Source of the DNA: Coleofasciculus sp. LEGE 07092
GTDB lineage: Bacteria > Cyanobacteriota > Cyanobacteriia > Cyanobacteriales > Coleofasciculaceae
Reading direction: 5' to 3'
Assembly: GCF_015207375.1 (NCBI RefSeq)
Contig: NZ_JADEWY010000009.1
Coordinates: 1-64,000 of the forward strand
Length of the DNA stretch: 64,000 nt
Positions 42,256-50,060 of this stretch are shown piece after piece. A program made the position numbers and the translations under genes. Each line of letters opens with the position of its first letter. Within the stretch, counting starts at the first letter, position 1. Below the pieces are notes generated by a model. It did no database searches. It was not told where the DNA came from and was given only the letters and a program-made list of their open reading frames with translations.

Positions 42256-42974
42256 TGATACTTACAATCGTTTGGAGACAACTTAATCTTAATAGAATAG
42301 TAGAGTTTTCTCGTGCTGAGGGATGGATAATTTAACGTCTGAAGATGAGGCTAGGGGGTTTTCGATTTTAGAAGTTAATGCCGCCTCTTGTGGTATGCTA
42401 GTTGAGCGACCAACAAGTACAGTATAAGTAGCCAGCCATCCTTTACTACTCGGTAGGAAAGAAACCATCTACATTGTTTGGCATGGTTTCCGTATCTGAT
42501 GATAGTACATTCAGAGAGAGTGCTGCGTTAGCCAAGCGATTTCGTTAGGGATAGCGTTGCTGGATGCTGGTGACAGAGAAAGCCATTGAGCTGAGATTGC
42601 TTTCACGGCTTGGTAGCTCGCGGTTGTCAGATGTCAGGGGGATTGGATTGCTTCCAATCGAGCAAGGCAAAGGTTCTCACACAACCCAGTACGGGTTGGT
42701 GTAGCTTTGCTCGTACAGTCAGTGTAGTAATTTCTCTACAATACCTGTAAGGCTGGAACTCTCCCAAGGAAAATTGACGAAAAACTGAGTTGGCTGTGTT
42801 AAGACAGGTAGGTAATCGTATTTAATTTGTTAGAGTTCAAGGCATTTTGCAGGAGTTTTGCCGTAAATGCGCCAAAAATATCCGGAAAAGTTAAAAAAAA
42901 CTTAATTATTTTGACAAACTTGGTTGAGTCACGGTTGGAAATATTTGTTTGTTCAGGAATTGGAGGAAACTCAT
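42256..42974. other. Long divergent intergenic region between tig and asd
   Basis: No gene over 40 codons is convincing. It holds a hairpin GAAACCAT (42461-42468) / ATGGTTTC (42483-42490) and a structured block at 42641-42713. AGGAGG-like sequence near 42962 is the asd ribosome binding site. Promoters of both operons presumably lie here. Confidence 0.6.
42641..42713 (+). other. Structured block, possible leader or small RNA
   Basis: Three stems adjoin: GATTGGA (42641-42647) / TCCAATC (42653-42659), CGAGCAA (42659-42665) / TTGCTCG (42707-42713), and nested AACCC (42683-42687) / GGGTT (42693-42697). No known RNA family was recognised. Strand is assigned by proximity to asd only. Confidence 0.3.
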
Positions 42975-44018
42975 TTGTCTAGTCAAGTTCGCGTTGCCAT
43001 ATTGGGCGCAACGGGTGCAGTAGGTACAGAGCTACTGGCATTACTCGACAGTCGAGACTTTCCCCTTGCCGGGCTAAAGCTGTTGGCATCCTCCCGTTCG
43101 GCTGGACGCACCCTTCCTTTCCGGGGCGAACAGTTGTCGGTAGAAGCGGTAACTGAAGAGTCTTTTGATGGGATCGATTTGGTTCTAGCATCCGCTGGCA
43201 GTTCGACGTCCAAAGCTTGGGCTTCCATTGCCGTTGAGCGAGGCGCTGTAGTGATTGACAACTCCAGCGCTTTTCGGATGAATCCCCAAGTTCCCCTAGT
43301 CATTCCCGAAGTCAATCCCGAAGCAGCGGCAAACCATCAAGGGATTATTGCCAATCCCAACTGCACCACTATTTTGATGGCTTTAGCCGTTTGGCCCCTC
43401 CATCAAGTTCAACCCGTGCAACGTATTGTTGCTGCCACCTATCAATCGGCTAGCGGTGCTGGTATGCGGGCAATGGAGGAACTCAAAGCCCAAGCCCAGG
43501 CAATTTTGCAAGGGGAAACCCCACCGACGAAAAGCTTTCCTTATCCGTTAGCCTTTAACTTGTTCCCGCACAATTCCCCCCTAAACGAGCAGGGATATTG
43601 CGAGGAAGAGATGAAGATGATTAACGAAACCCGCAAAATATTTAATGCTCCCCAGCTAAAAGTTAGTGCGACCTGTGTCCGGGTTCCCGTACTCCGCGCT
43701 CACTCAGAAGCGCTTAATCTAGAGTTTACCGAGCCAATGTCAGTAGCTAAGGCACGAGAGGTGCTATCTCACGCCCCCGGAGTCCGAGTAGTAGAAGATT
43801 GGCAGATGAATTACTTTCCCATGCCGATTGACGCTACCGATTGCGATGACGTGTTAGTGGGTCGAATTCGGCAAGACCTTTCTCATCCCTGCGGCTTAGA
43901 ACTTTGGTTAAGTGGCGACCAAATTCGCAAAGGAGCGGCATTGAATGCTGTGCAAATCGCTGAGTTGTTAGTGGAGCGCAATTGGCTTCGACCTAATCTA
44001 GTAACAGCTAGTCATTAG
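42975..44018 (+). CDS. asd: Aspartate-semialdehyde dehydrogenase
   Basis: This 347-residue NADPH enzyme reduces aspartyl phosphate to aspartate semialdehyde for lysine, threonine and methionine synthesis. Motifs are the Rossmann LGATGAVGTELL at 10-21, active-site Cys130 in IANPNCTTILM and His243 in VLRAHSEALN. I start at the TTG on 42975 (MSSQVRVAIL), with GGAGGAAA at 42962-42969 as ribosome binding site; an earlier in-frame TTG at 42924 adds unconserved residues. The last residues (TASH) are read from a GTCATTAGTCATTAG repeat. It lies upstream of dapA in an amino-acid operon. Confidence 0.95.
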   Translation: MSSQVRVAILGATGAVGTELLALLDSRDFPLAGLKLLASSRSAGRTLPFRGEQLSVEAVTEESFDGIDLVLASAGSSTSKAWASIAVERGAVVIDNSSAFRMNPQVPLVIPEVNPEAAANHQGIIANPNCTTILMALAVWPLHQVQPVQRIVAATYQSASGAGMRAMEELKAQAQAILQGETPPTKSFPYPLAFNLFPHNSPLNEQGYCEEEMKMINETRKIFNAPQLKVSATCVRVPVLRAHSEALNLEFTEPMSVAKAREVLSHAPGVRVVEDWQMNYFPMPIDATDCDDVLVGRIRQDLSHPCGLELWLSGDQIRKGAALNAVQIAELLVERNWLRPNLVTASH

Positions 44019-44075
44019 TCATTAGTCCTTTGACGAATGATCAATGACCCATAAGTGAAGAGGAGTGACAAGAGG

Positions 44076-44960
44076 GTGGTCAATTTTGGACGTGTACTGA
44101 CGGCGATGATTACGCCGTTTAAAGAAGATGGCAGCGTAAATTACGAGGTGGCAGAGCAGTTGGCGGCTCATTTAGCTGATAATGGCACCGATACGCTAGT
44201 GGTTTGCGGTACGACCGGCGAATCTCCTACCCTGGAACGGGATGAGGAGTATGAATTATTTCAGGTGGTACAAAAAGCTGTAGCGGGCAAAGCCAAGGTG
44301 ATTGCCGGAACAGGATCGAATTCTACCGCAGAAGCGATCGCTGCCACGCAAAAAGCCGCTAAACTAGGATTAGATGGCTCATTACAAGTTGTTCCCTACT
44401 ACAACAAACCTCCCCAAGCTGGACTGTATAAGCATTTTCAGGCGATCGCCCAATCTACCCCCGACCTGCCGCTAATGCTCTACAATGTACCAAGCCGTAC
44501 CGCTCAAAACCTTCAACCGGAGACGGTTGTCCGTTTAGCGGAACTCCCCAACATCATAGCCATCAAGGAAGCCAGTGGTGATTTTGACCAGGCTAGCCAA
44601 ATTCGGCGTCTGACTCCACCAGATTTTGCCATCTACTCTGGAGATGATTCCTTCACGTTAGCCCTGCTAGCCATTGGTGGTACTGGAGTTGTCAGTGTTG
44701 CCTCTCATCTAGTTGGCAAATATCTTCAGCAGATGATTGAAGCTTTCCATTCTGGTCAAACGAGTACGGCTCGCGAGATTCACCTTAAACTTTTTCCCCT
44801 ATTTAAAGTCTTGTTTTGTAGTGCTAATCCTATCCCTATCAAAGCAGCACTGCGGCTTCAAGGATGGGAAGTAGGCTCTCCCCGTCTGCCCCTGTGCGAA
44901 CTGCAACCTGAGTTAGAACAAGAATTAAAGGCTGTTTTACTAGAACTGTCTCTGCTTTAA
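44076..44960 (+). CDS. dapA: 4-hydroxy-tetrahydrodipicolinate synthase
   Basis: This 294-residue TIM-barrel aldolase condenses pyruvate with aspartate semialdehyde, the first lysine-specific step. The Schiff-base lysine is Lys164 (AIKEASGDF), Tyr136 lies in [10 protein letters not shown] and the GTTGE motif is at 45-49. It directly follows asd, which makes its substrate. I prefer GTG 44076 ([11 protein letters not shown]), which matches the usual start of cyanobacterial DapA and has AGGAG 10 nt upstream; GTG 44055 is the longer alternative. The asd-dapA-RNase J order is, to my knowledge, conserved in cyanobacteria. Confidence 0.95.
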   Translation: MVNFGRVLTAMITPFKEDGSVNYEVAEQLAAHLADNGTDTLVVCGTTGESPTLERDEEYELFQVVQKAVAGKAKVIAGTGSNSTAEAIAATQKAAKLGLDGSLQVVPYYNKPPQAGLYKHFQAIAQSTPDLPLMLYNVPSRTAQNLQPETVVRLAELPNIIAIKEASGDFDQASQIRRLTPPDFAIYSGDDSFTLALLAIGGTGVVSVASHLVGKYLQQMIEAFHSGQTSTAREIHLKLFPLFKVLFCSANPIPIKAALRLQGWEVGSPRLPLCELQPELEQELKAVLLELSLL

Positions 44961-45383
44961 ATAAGTGCGGATATTACTACTCTAAAGCTCTTGCAATAAG
45001 GAAACAAAATCTAGCCGATGAATGACTCATAACTTTAATGTCTCCACCCATCTTAAATTTTTGGGCATTTTAATAGCCAATGGGTAGAGAGGAGAGAAAA
45101 CAAAACCTAACTATCAAGTATCATTGCCCTCAAGCGAACCTATTAAGACTCGGTTTTTTCTCGAAAAAGTACGGGCAGCTAGGACTAGGGTGGGTGAGAG
45201 AGATATTTTTGTCCTCAACGCCGCCTTTTCTGCCACTCCATTGTAGAAATTCCAGCTTTTAAAAGCTATAAATCGAGTTGCTATTAAAGTTTTTTACCAA
45301 CGAGCAATAGCATCAAAAAATGCAAATTGGTAGTCGGTTTGAATGTTGAACAAAACGAGAACCTTACACCTCAAAGGAGGAAA
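44961..45383. other. Non-coding interval between dapA and rnj
   Basis: No gene or clear terminator is seen. AAAGGAGG at 45373-45380 is an ideal ribosome binding site for the ATG at 45384. Confidence 0.5.
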
Positions 45384-47144
45384 ATGACTAGCACAAAATC
45401 CACCCCAGCTCTCAAAATTATCCCCCTCGGTGGGCTGCATGAAATTGGCAAAAATACCTGTATTTTTGAGTTCAATGATGAAATTATTCTATTAGATGCA
45501 GGAATTGGCTTTCCCAATGATGAAATGCATGGGGTAAATATCGTTCTGCCAGATATGACCTATCTGCAGGAAAACCGTCACAAAATCAAGGGCATGATTG
45601 TTACCCATGGTCACGAAGACCACATCGGCGGCATTCCCTATCACCTCAAACAGTTTGATATTCCCATCATTTACGGTCCTAGGCTAGCAATGGCTCTGCT
45701 GCAAGGCAAACTCGAAGAAGCCGGTGTAGCAAACCGTACAGTATTGAAAAGGGTTACCCCCCGTCAAATGGTACGCATCGGCTCCTCGTTCATGGTTGAA
45801 TACATTCGCAACACACACTCAATGGCGGATAGCTTCACCGTTGCCATTCACACCCCCATTGGAGTCGTAATCCATACAGGAGACTTTAAAGTTGACCATA
45901 CCCCTGTAGATGGTGAATTCTTTGATTTCCAACGATTGGCAGAACACGGAGAAAAAGGTGTCCTCTGCCTGCTGAGTGATTCCACCAACGCTGAAGTTCC
46001 GGGACACACCCCTTCAGAACGCTCGGTCTATCCCAATCTCGACCGAGTCTTCTCCCAAGCACCCGGACGGCTACTGGTGACGACCTTCGCCTCATCCGTT
46101 CACCGACTGCAAATTATTCTGGAATTGGCTCAAAAGCACAACCGAGTCGTTTCGGTGGTGGGTCGCTCGATGCTCAACGTCATCGCTCACGCTCGCAACC
46201 TTGGATACCTTAAGTGTCCGGACAGCTTATTTGAGCCACTGCACGCTGCCAACAGCCTGCCACCCGAAAAAGTGCTGATTTTAACGACAGGCTCTCAAGG
46301 CGAACCCCTAGCAGCATTAACCCGCATTTCTAAAGGCGAACACCGACAACTGAAAATCCGCGCAGGCGACACAGTTGTATTCTCTGCCAACCCCATTCCT
46401 GGTAATACCATTGCTGTGGTGAATACCATAGATCGGCTGATGATGCAAGGGGCTAATGTCATTTACGGGCGCAATCAGGGTATCCACGTTTCCGGTCATG
46501 GCGCTCAGGAAGACCAAAAGCTAATGCTGGCTTTAACTCGACCCAAATTATTCATGCCTGTTCACGGGGAACATCGGATGCTAGTGCAACATGGCAAAAT
46601 GGCACAAGCGATGGGTATCCCTGCTGAAAATATGGTGATTACCAATAACGGCGATATTGTGGAATTAACCGAGGATAGCATTAGTGTTGTCGGACAAGTT
46701 CCCTCTGGCATTGAGCTAGTTGATCGGAGTGGCATCGTTCATCACGAAGTACTTAAAGAACGGCAGCAACTGGCAGGAGATGGTGTCGTTACTGTGGCAG
46801 CAGCCATCAGTTGGGAGGGCAAACTGCTTGCCGAGCCAGAAATTCACCTGCGCGGTGTCGTATCGGCTGTTGAGAAATCCCTCCTGCAACAGTTGGCGAT
46901 TAAGACCATTGAACGGACGTTGAGCGATCGCTGGACTAACTTTGCCAAGTCCATAGATAATCAACAACCAGAGATTGACTGGGTAGGATTGCAGACGCAA
47001 ATTGAACGCGATTTAGAGCGCTTATCCCGACGAGAACTCCAAAGTCGTCCCATGGTCGTCTTCTTACTGCAAACTCCAGAGAAGCCACCAGTTAAATCAG
47101 TAGGACGTCGCCGCCAGCGCACCGCTGCGAAGGCAGCATCTTAG
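45384..47144 (+). CDS. rnj: Ribonuclease J
   Basis: This 586-residue metallo-beta-lactamase/beta-CASP ribonuclease matures and degrades RNA. The zinc site shows HGHEDHIGG with His75, His77, Asp79 and His80, then NTHSMADS, HTGDFKVD, the beta-CASP region (SDSTNAEVPG; TTFASSVHR) and PVHGEHRML. The C-terminal extension ends in a basic tail (SVGRRRQRTAAKAAS). ATG 45384 is set by AAAGGAGG 3 nt upstream. It is the last gene of the asd-dapA-rnj group. Confidence 0.95.
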   Translation: MTSTKSTPALKIIPLGGLHEIGKNTCIFEFNDEIILLDAGIGFPNDEMHGVNIVLPDMTYLQENRHKIKGMIVTHGHEDHIGGIPYHLKQFDIPIIYGPRLAMALLQGKLEEAGVANRTVLKRVTPRQMVRIGSSFMVEYIRNTHSMADSFTVAIHTPIGVVIHTGDFKVDHTPVDGEFFDFQRLAEHGEKGVLCLLSDSTNAEVPGHTPSERSVYPNLDRVFSQAPGRLLVTTFASSVHRLQIILELAQKHNRVVSVVGRSMLNVIAHARNLGYLKCPDSLFEPLHAANSLPPEKVLILTTGSQGEPLAALTRISKGEHRQLKIRAGDTVVFSANPIPGNTIAVVNTIDRLMMQGANVIYGRNQGIHVSGHGAQEDQKLMLALTRPKLFMPVHGEHRMLVQHGKMAQAMGIPAENMVITNNGDIVELTEDSISVVGQVPSGIELVDRSGIVHHEVLKERQQLAGDGVVTVAAAISWEGKLLAEPEIHLRGVVSAVEKSLLQQLAIKTIERTLSDRWTNFAKSIDNQQPEIDWVGLQTQIERDLERLSRRELQSRPMVVFLLQTPEKPPVKSVGRRRQRTAAKAAS

Positions 47145-47166
47145 CGATCTGAGATTGTGAATTTTA

Positions 47167-47211
47167 AATTATGAATGATGGATGCTAAAACTCTATTCAT
47201 CATTCATAATT
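47167..47211. repeat. Perfect 14-bp inverted repeat after rnj
   Basis: AATTATGAATGATG (47167-47180) matches CATCATTCATAATT (47198-47211) around a 17-nt loop, just after the RNase J stop. It is a cyanobacterial repeat type that may also act as a weak terminator. Confidence 0.65.
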
Positions 47212-47382
47212 CTTTCCATGAGCCAAGCCAAGGAGCTACACGAGTCTGATGGGTGGCGTCAAAAAAGCCGCACGATTGTAAACTACGTTGTTAGACCGCA
47301 AGTGGCAAGTGCGGCACAATTATAAGTTGTACTGCTCTATTCTATTCAAGTAGCAGTAAGCATTATTAGCTATGAGGAGCAA

Positions 47383-47523
47383 ATGCGTGGGTGGCTAAGT
47401 TATATAAGCAAAGTCAAGACTGTCGAACAGCAGGTTGAAGCTTACAAGCAACTTAAGCAACAATTAACAAATTACTGTGCTATTAAGTACATTAACTCAT
47501 TGACAAAAAGTGCGCCTCCTTAA
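47383..47523 (+). CDS. Candidate small protein, 46 aa
   Basis: An ATG at 47383 with GAGGAG 4 nt upstream opens 46 codons ending at TAA 47521. The product (MRGWLSYISKVKTVEQQVEA, then YKQLKQQLTNY) is basic and would form an amphipathic helix. No family was recognised. It lies alone in the 484-bp gap between rnj and the convergent aminotransferase gene. The ribosome binding site and natural composition support it, but the length is short. Confidence 0.35.
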   Translation: MRGWLSYISKVKTVEQQVEAYKQLKQQLTNYCAIKYINSLTKSAPP

Positions 47524-47628
47524 CTTGTCAAGAATGAAGCGCTAGACTCAGGAGATGTTAGTACTTGGCGAGTAGAGCGGGATGTTGAGAGCGATCGCAT
47601 TGGCATCCGAAGCAACAGAGGGGTTGTT

Positions 47629-48885
47629 CTAGTAAACGTGCTGTGCCACCTTTGCTAGCTGCTGCATCCCCGTTGCAATTTCTCCGTCACTTGCTGTCAA
47701 GCTGATCCGAAGACACTGCTGCTTGTGCTGCCACTCTTCGTGCAAACCGGGGAAGAAGGTGCTGCCAGGAACTGCAATCACTCCCACCTGTTTTAACCGC
47801 TGATAAAAGTCCCAATCACTAATCGGCAAATCTTGCAGCCACAACCAGGCAAAAATTGCCCCCTCCCCGCGATGCAACAACCAAGGCAAATCCTTGGGCA
47901 TGGATTGATCGAGGGTATTTTCTACAACATCAAACTTTTTCTGGTAATAGGGACGAATCACGTTCGTGGAACTACTAACTAGTGCGCCAGAGGATATCGC
48001 TCGTGCAGCAATTGCTTGTCCATAGCGAGAGGAATGAATGCACAAATTCGTCTGGAATGACTGCAAAATTTCAATAACATCGGCAGAACCAATGGCTATG
48101 CCAATCCGTTCCCCTGGTAATCCCGCTTTAGAAAGACTCATGCAGTGGACGATATTTTCACCAAAAATGGGTGTCATTTCTGTAAAGTTTAATGCCGGAA
48201 ACGGGGGGGCATAGGCTGAGTCAATGAACACTGGCACGTTGTAAGTGGCTGCCATTGCTGCTATTTTTTGCACCTCTTCATCCGTGAGGACGTTTCCTGT
48301 TGGATTGCAGGGGCGGGAGAAAATCACGCAACCTGTCTCTTCGGTAATCTTCAGTTGGCTGAAGTTGGGACGATATTTAAAGCGGTGGGCTGTCTCGTCA
48401 ATGTCAAGGGTTGGTTTGTAGGCAACGACAGCTTCCGGGGTTAAGCTAACTCCGCCATAACCCGTATAGTCTGGACTTAGGGGTAAAACAATTTGTTTTA
48501 AGTTCCCCTCGGTTGTATAGCCGCCAAAGGCATTGGCAGCGTAGAAGTAGATGGATTGAGAGCCTGGGGTAATCAGTATATTGCGATCGCTCAAACTTAA
48601 TCCATAGCGTTGATTAAAATCAGAGACGATCGCTTCAATTAATAGCTGATATCCTTGAGATGACCCATAACGGCAAACTACTTCACCGTATTCAGCACTT
48701 TCGAGCAACTGAGCAGTACAATCCCGCCACAGTTGTTCTACCTCCGGCAAAATCACCGGATTCCCAGCACTCAAATTAATAAAATCCTGTCCCTGCCCAG
48801 CTTTGAGGGTTTCGATAATATCTTTCATAATTGCCCGGACACCTGTAAGGTTAGACATTTGGGTGCCGAATTGAGTCAGATTCAT
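47629..48885 (-). CDS. avtA: Valine-pyruvate aminotransferase
   Basis: This is a 418-residue fold-type I PLP enzyme. Schiff-base Lys253 lies in SLSKAGLPGERIG, the cofactor-binding segment is SRPCNPTGN at 190-198, the substrate loop is YGSSQGYQLL and Tyr/Asp contacts are in FIDSAYAPPFP. These features, with SAGNPVILPEVEQLW near the start, point to the AvtA group that exchanges amino groups between valine and pyruvate/alanine. Exact substrates are inferred. The ATG start is at 48885. Confidence 0.85.
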   Translation of the reverse strand: MNLTQFGTQMSNLTGVRAIMKDIIETLKAGQGQDFINLSAGNPVILPEVEQLWRDCTAQLLESAEYGEVVCRYGSSQGYQLLIEAIVSDFNQRYGLSLSDRNILITPGSQSIYFYAANAFGGYTTEGNLKQIVLPLSPDYTGYGGVSLTPEAVVAYKPTLDIDETAHRFKYRPNFSQLKITEETGCVIFSRPCNPTGNVLTDEEVQKIAAMAATYNVPVFIDSAYAPPFPALNFTEMTPIFGENIVHCMSLSKAGLPGERIGIAIGSADVIEILQSFQTNLCIHSSRYGQAIAARAISSGALVSSSTNVIRPYYQKKFDVVENTLDQSMPKDLPWLLHRGEGAIFAWLWLQDLPISDWDFYQRLKQVGVIAVPGSTFFPGLHEEWQHKQQCLRISLTASDGEIATGMQQLAKVAQHVY

Positions 48886-49187
48886 AGAGGTGAATGTAAC
48901 AGGTTTTTTAGAGTGTTTTTTTGGTGTAGGGTGTAGGGGAAGAGACGAGGGGACAAGGAGATTTTTGAGGTGTTACTCTTCACTCTAGCTCCCCAGCCAT
49001 TTTTTTGAACTCTATAATGAATGCGCTAATCTTAGGGTTGTGTACATGCAACCTAGTTACTCCCAGCGATCTCTCACGCTTGGGTTTCTTCCCTAGGGGC
49101 TAGTCTACCTGTAGAAGTTGAGCAGATAGCAACGGACTGGGTGTCATCCCGTTAATGTTGCAGAATAAGGCAGTACATAAGCTCACA
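48886..49187. other. Non-coding interval
   Basis: No gene, RNA or clear signal is seen in this stretch, apart from the upstream region of the aminotransferase gene. Confidence 0.5.
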
Positions 49188-49350
49188 TCTTGCACCATTG
49201 TCAGTAAACTCGAAAACCCGCCCAGAGTTCGAACTCCGGGCTAATAGCTCAAGTCCATTTCAATGGACTAAAACTCTTATCCAGTCGTATGCCAGACGAA
49301 TGCCAGCTATGAGACAGTGGTTAAAACCACTGGCGGGTTGTTGCCACTGC
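49188..49350 (-). repeat. Modular palindromic repeat element, copy 1 (reverse orientation)
   Basis: Starts TCTTGCACCATTGTCAGTAA and contains the palindromic blocks GAGTTCGAACTC, AGTCCATTTCAATGGACT and CAGTGGTTAAAACCACTG, separated by GGCTAATAGCTC and GGCGGGTTGTTG boxes. Read on the reverse strand it has the same order of boxes as the element at 53172-53352. Confidence 0.7.
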
Positions 49351-49394
49351 TCCTTCACAAACTTGGCTCCAATCCCAAAGAGGAAGGTGAAAAG

Positions 49395-49709
49395 ATGCTA
49401 AACAATGGCAATAATTTCCAAGATAATCAGCCTGGTGTTCTCTACAGGCACGGTGACGTTCTACTCAAGCAGATTGACAGCTTACCAGTTGGTGTTCAAA
49501 AGCGAGTTGGGACGACTCTGGCTCATGGTGAACTCACAGGACACAGCCATCGCATTCAGCAATCTCATACTGTTCAGTTATGGGTGCATGGTAATGACCT
49601 TTTTCTGGAGGTTAAACAGCCGAGTGCCAAGCTAATTCATGAAGAGCATCAGGCAATTGAGTTACCCCAACGCCGGTGGGGAACGTCAACTTGTCTGCGT
49701 TCCCTTTGA
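49395..49709 (+). pseudogene. 5' part of a small conserved gene, truncated
   Basis: The ATG at 49395 has GGAAGG 8 nt upstream. The product reads YRHGDVLLKQIDSLPVGVQK, GELTGHSHRI and LIHEEHQAIELPQ, matching the N-terminal two thirds of a small protein family often found just upstream of DUF6745 genes. After LPQ the reading runs into unrelated residues (RRWGTSTCLRSL) and stops at 49707. The expected C-terminus is missing. Confidence 0.55.
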
Positions 49710-49881
49710 AGATGATGAGCCTTTGATGGTTTTGAAAGTTACCTGTCCCTCCACTGGATACACACATATCCTGCGTGTTCCCCCTTACATACAGAGTTGC
49801 CATCAAGCGGCTGCGTGGATCGCAGGCTTCGATAACCCCGATGATTATAACCCCCTGATTGAGGCACAAGATAGGAATTAG
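49639..49881 (+). pseudogene. 3' end of a DUF6745-like gene
   Basis: In the next frame, PLMVLKVTCPSTGYTHILRV, PPYIQSCHQAAAWIAGF and the final DDYNPLIEAQ resemble the C-terminal end of DUF6745 proteins (LRVPPxxxTxxxAVAW motif). The body of the gene is absent. Its overlap with the truncated gene at 49395 suggests that a single deletion joined the 5' part of the first gene to the 3' part of the second. Confidence 0.5.
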
Positions 49882-50060
49882 ATTGATTGTAACAAGCGTG
49901 CGATCGCTCCCTCCCTATAGGCTTTGCCTTAGAGCAGTTACGCATATCGGCTGCAAAAAATCAACTGTAATGCCAAACTAGTTAGCAGTGATTTATGCTC
50001 GGTTAGTGGGAACACTGAGAGAGTAGCGCGATCGCTCTATCCAGTTCTCGGATGTATTGA

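Noticed and set aside
45080-45262. 60-codon open frame between dapA and rnj
   Set aside because: No ribosome binding site, and the translation has no domain-like pattern.
49215-49260. GAGTTCGAACTC looked like the T-arm of a tRNA
   Set aside because: No acceptor stem or anticodon arm fits around it; it is one palindrome of the modular repeat element.
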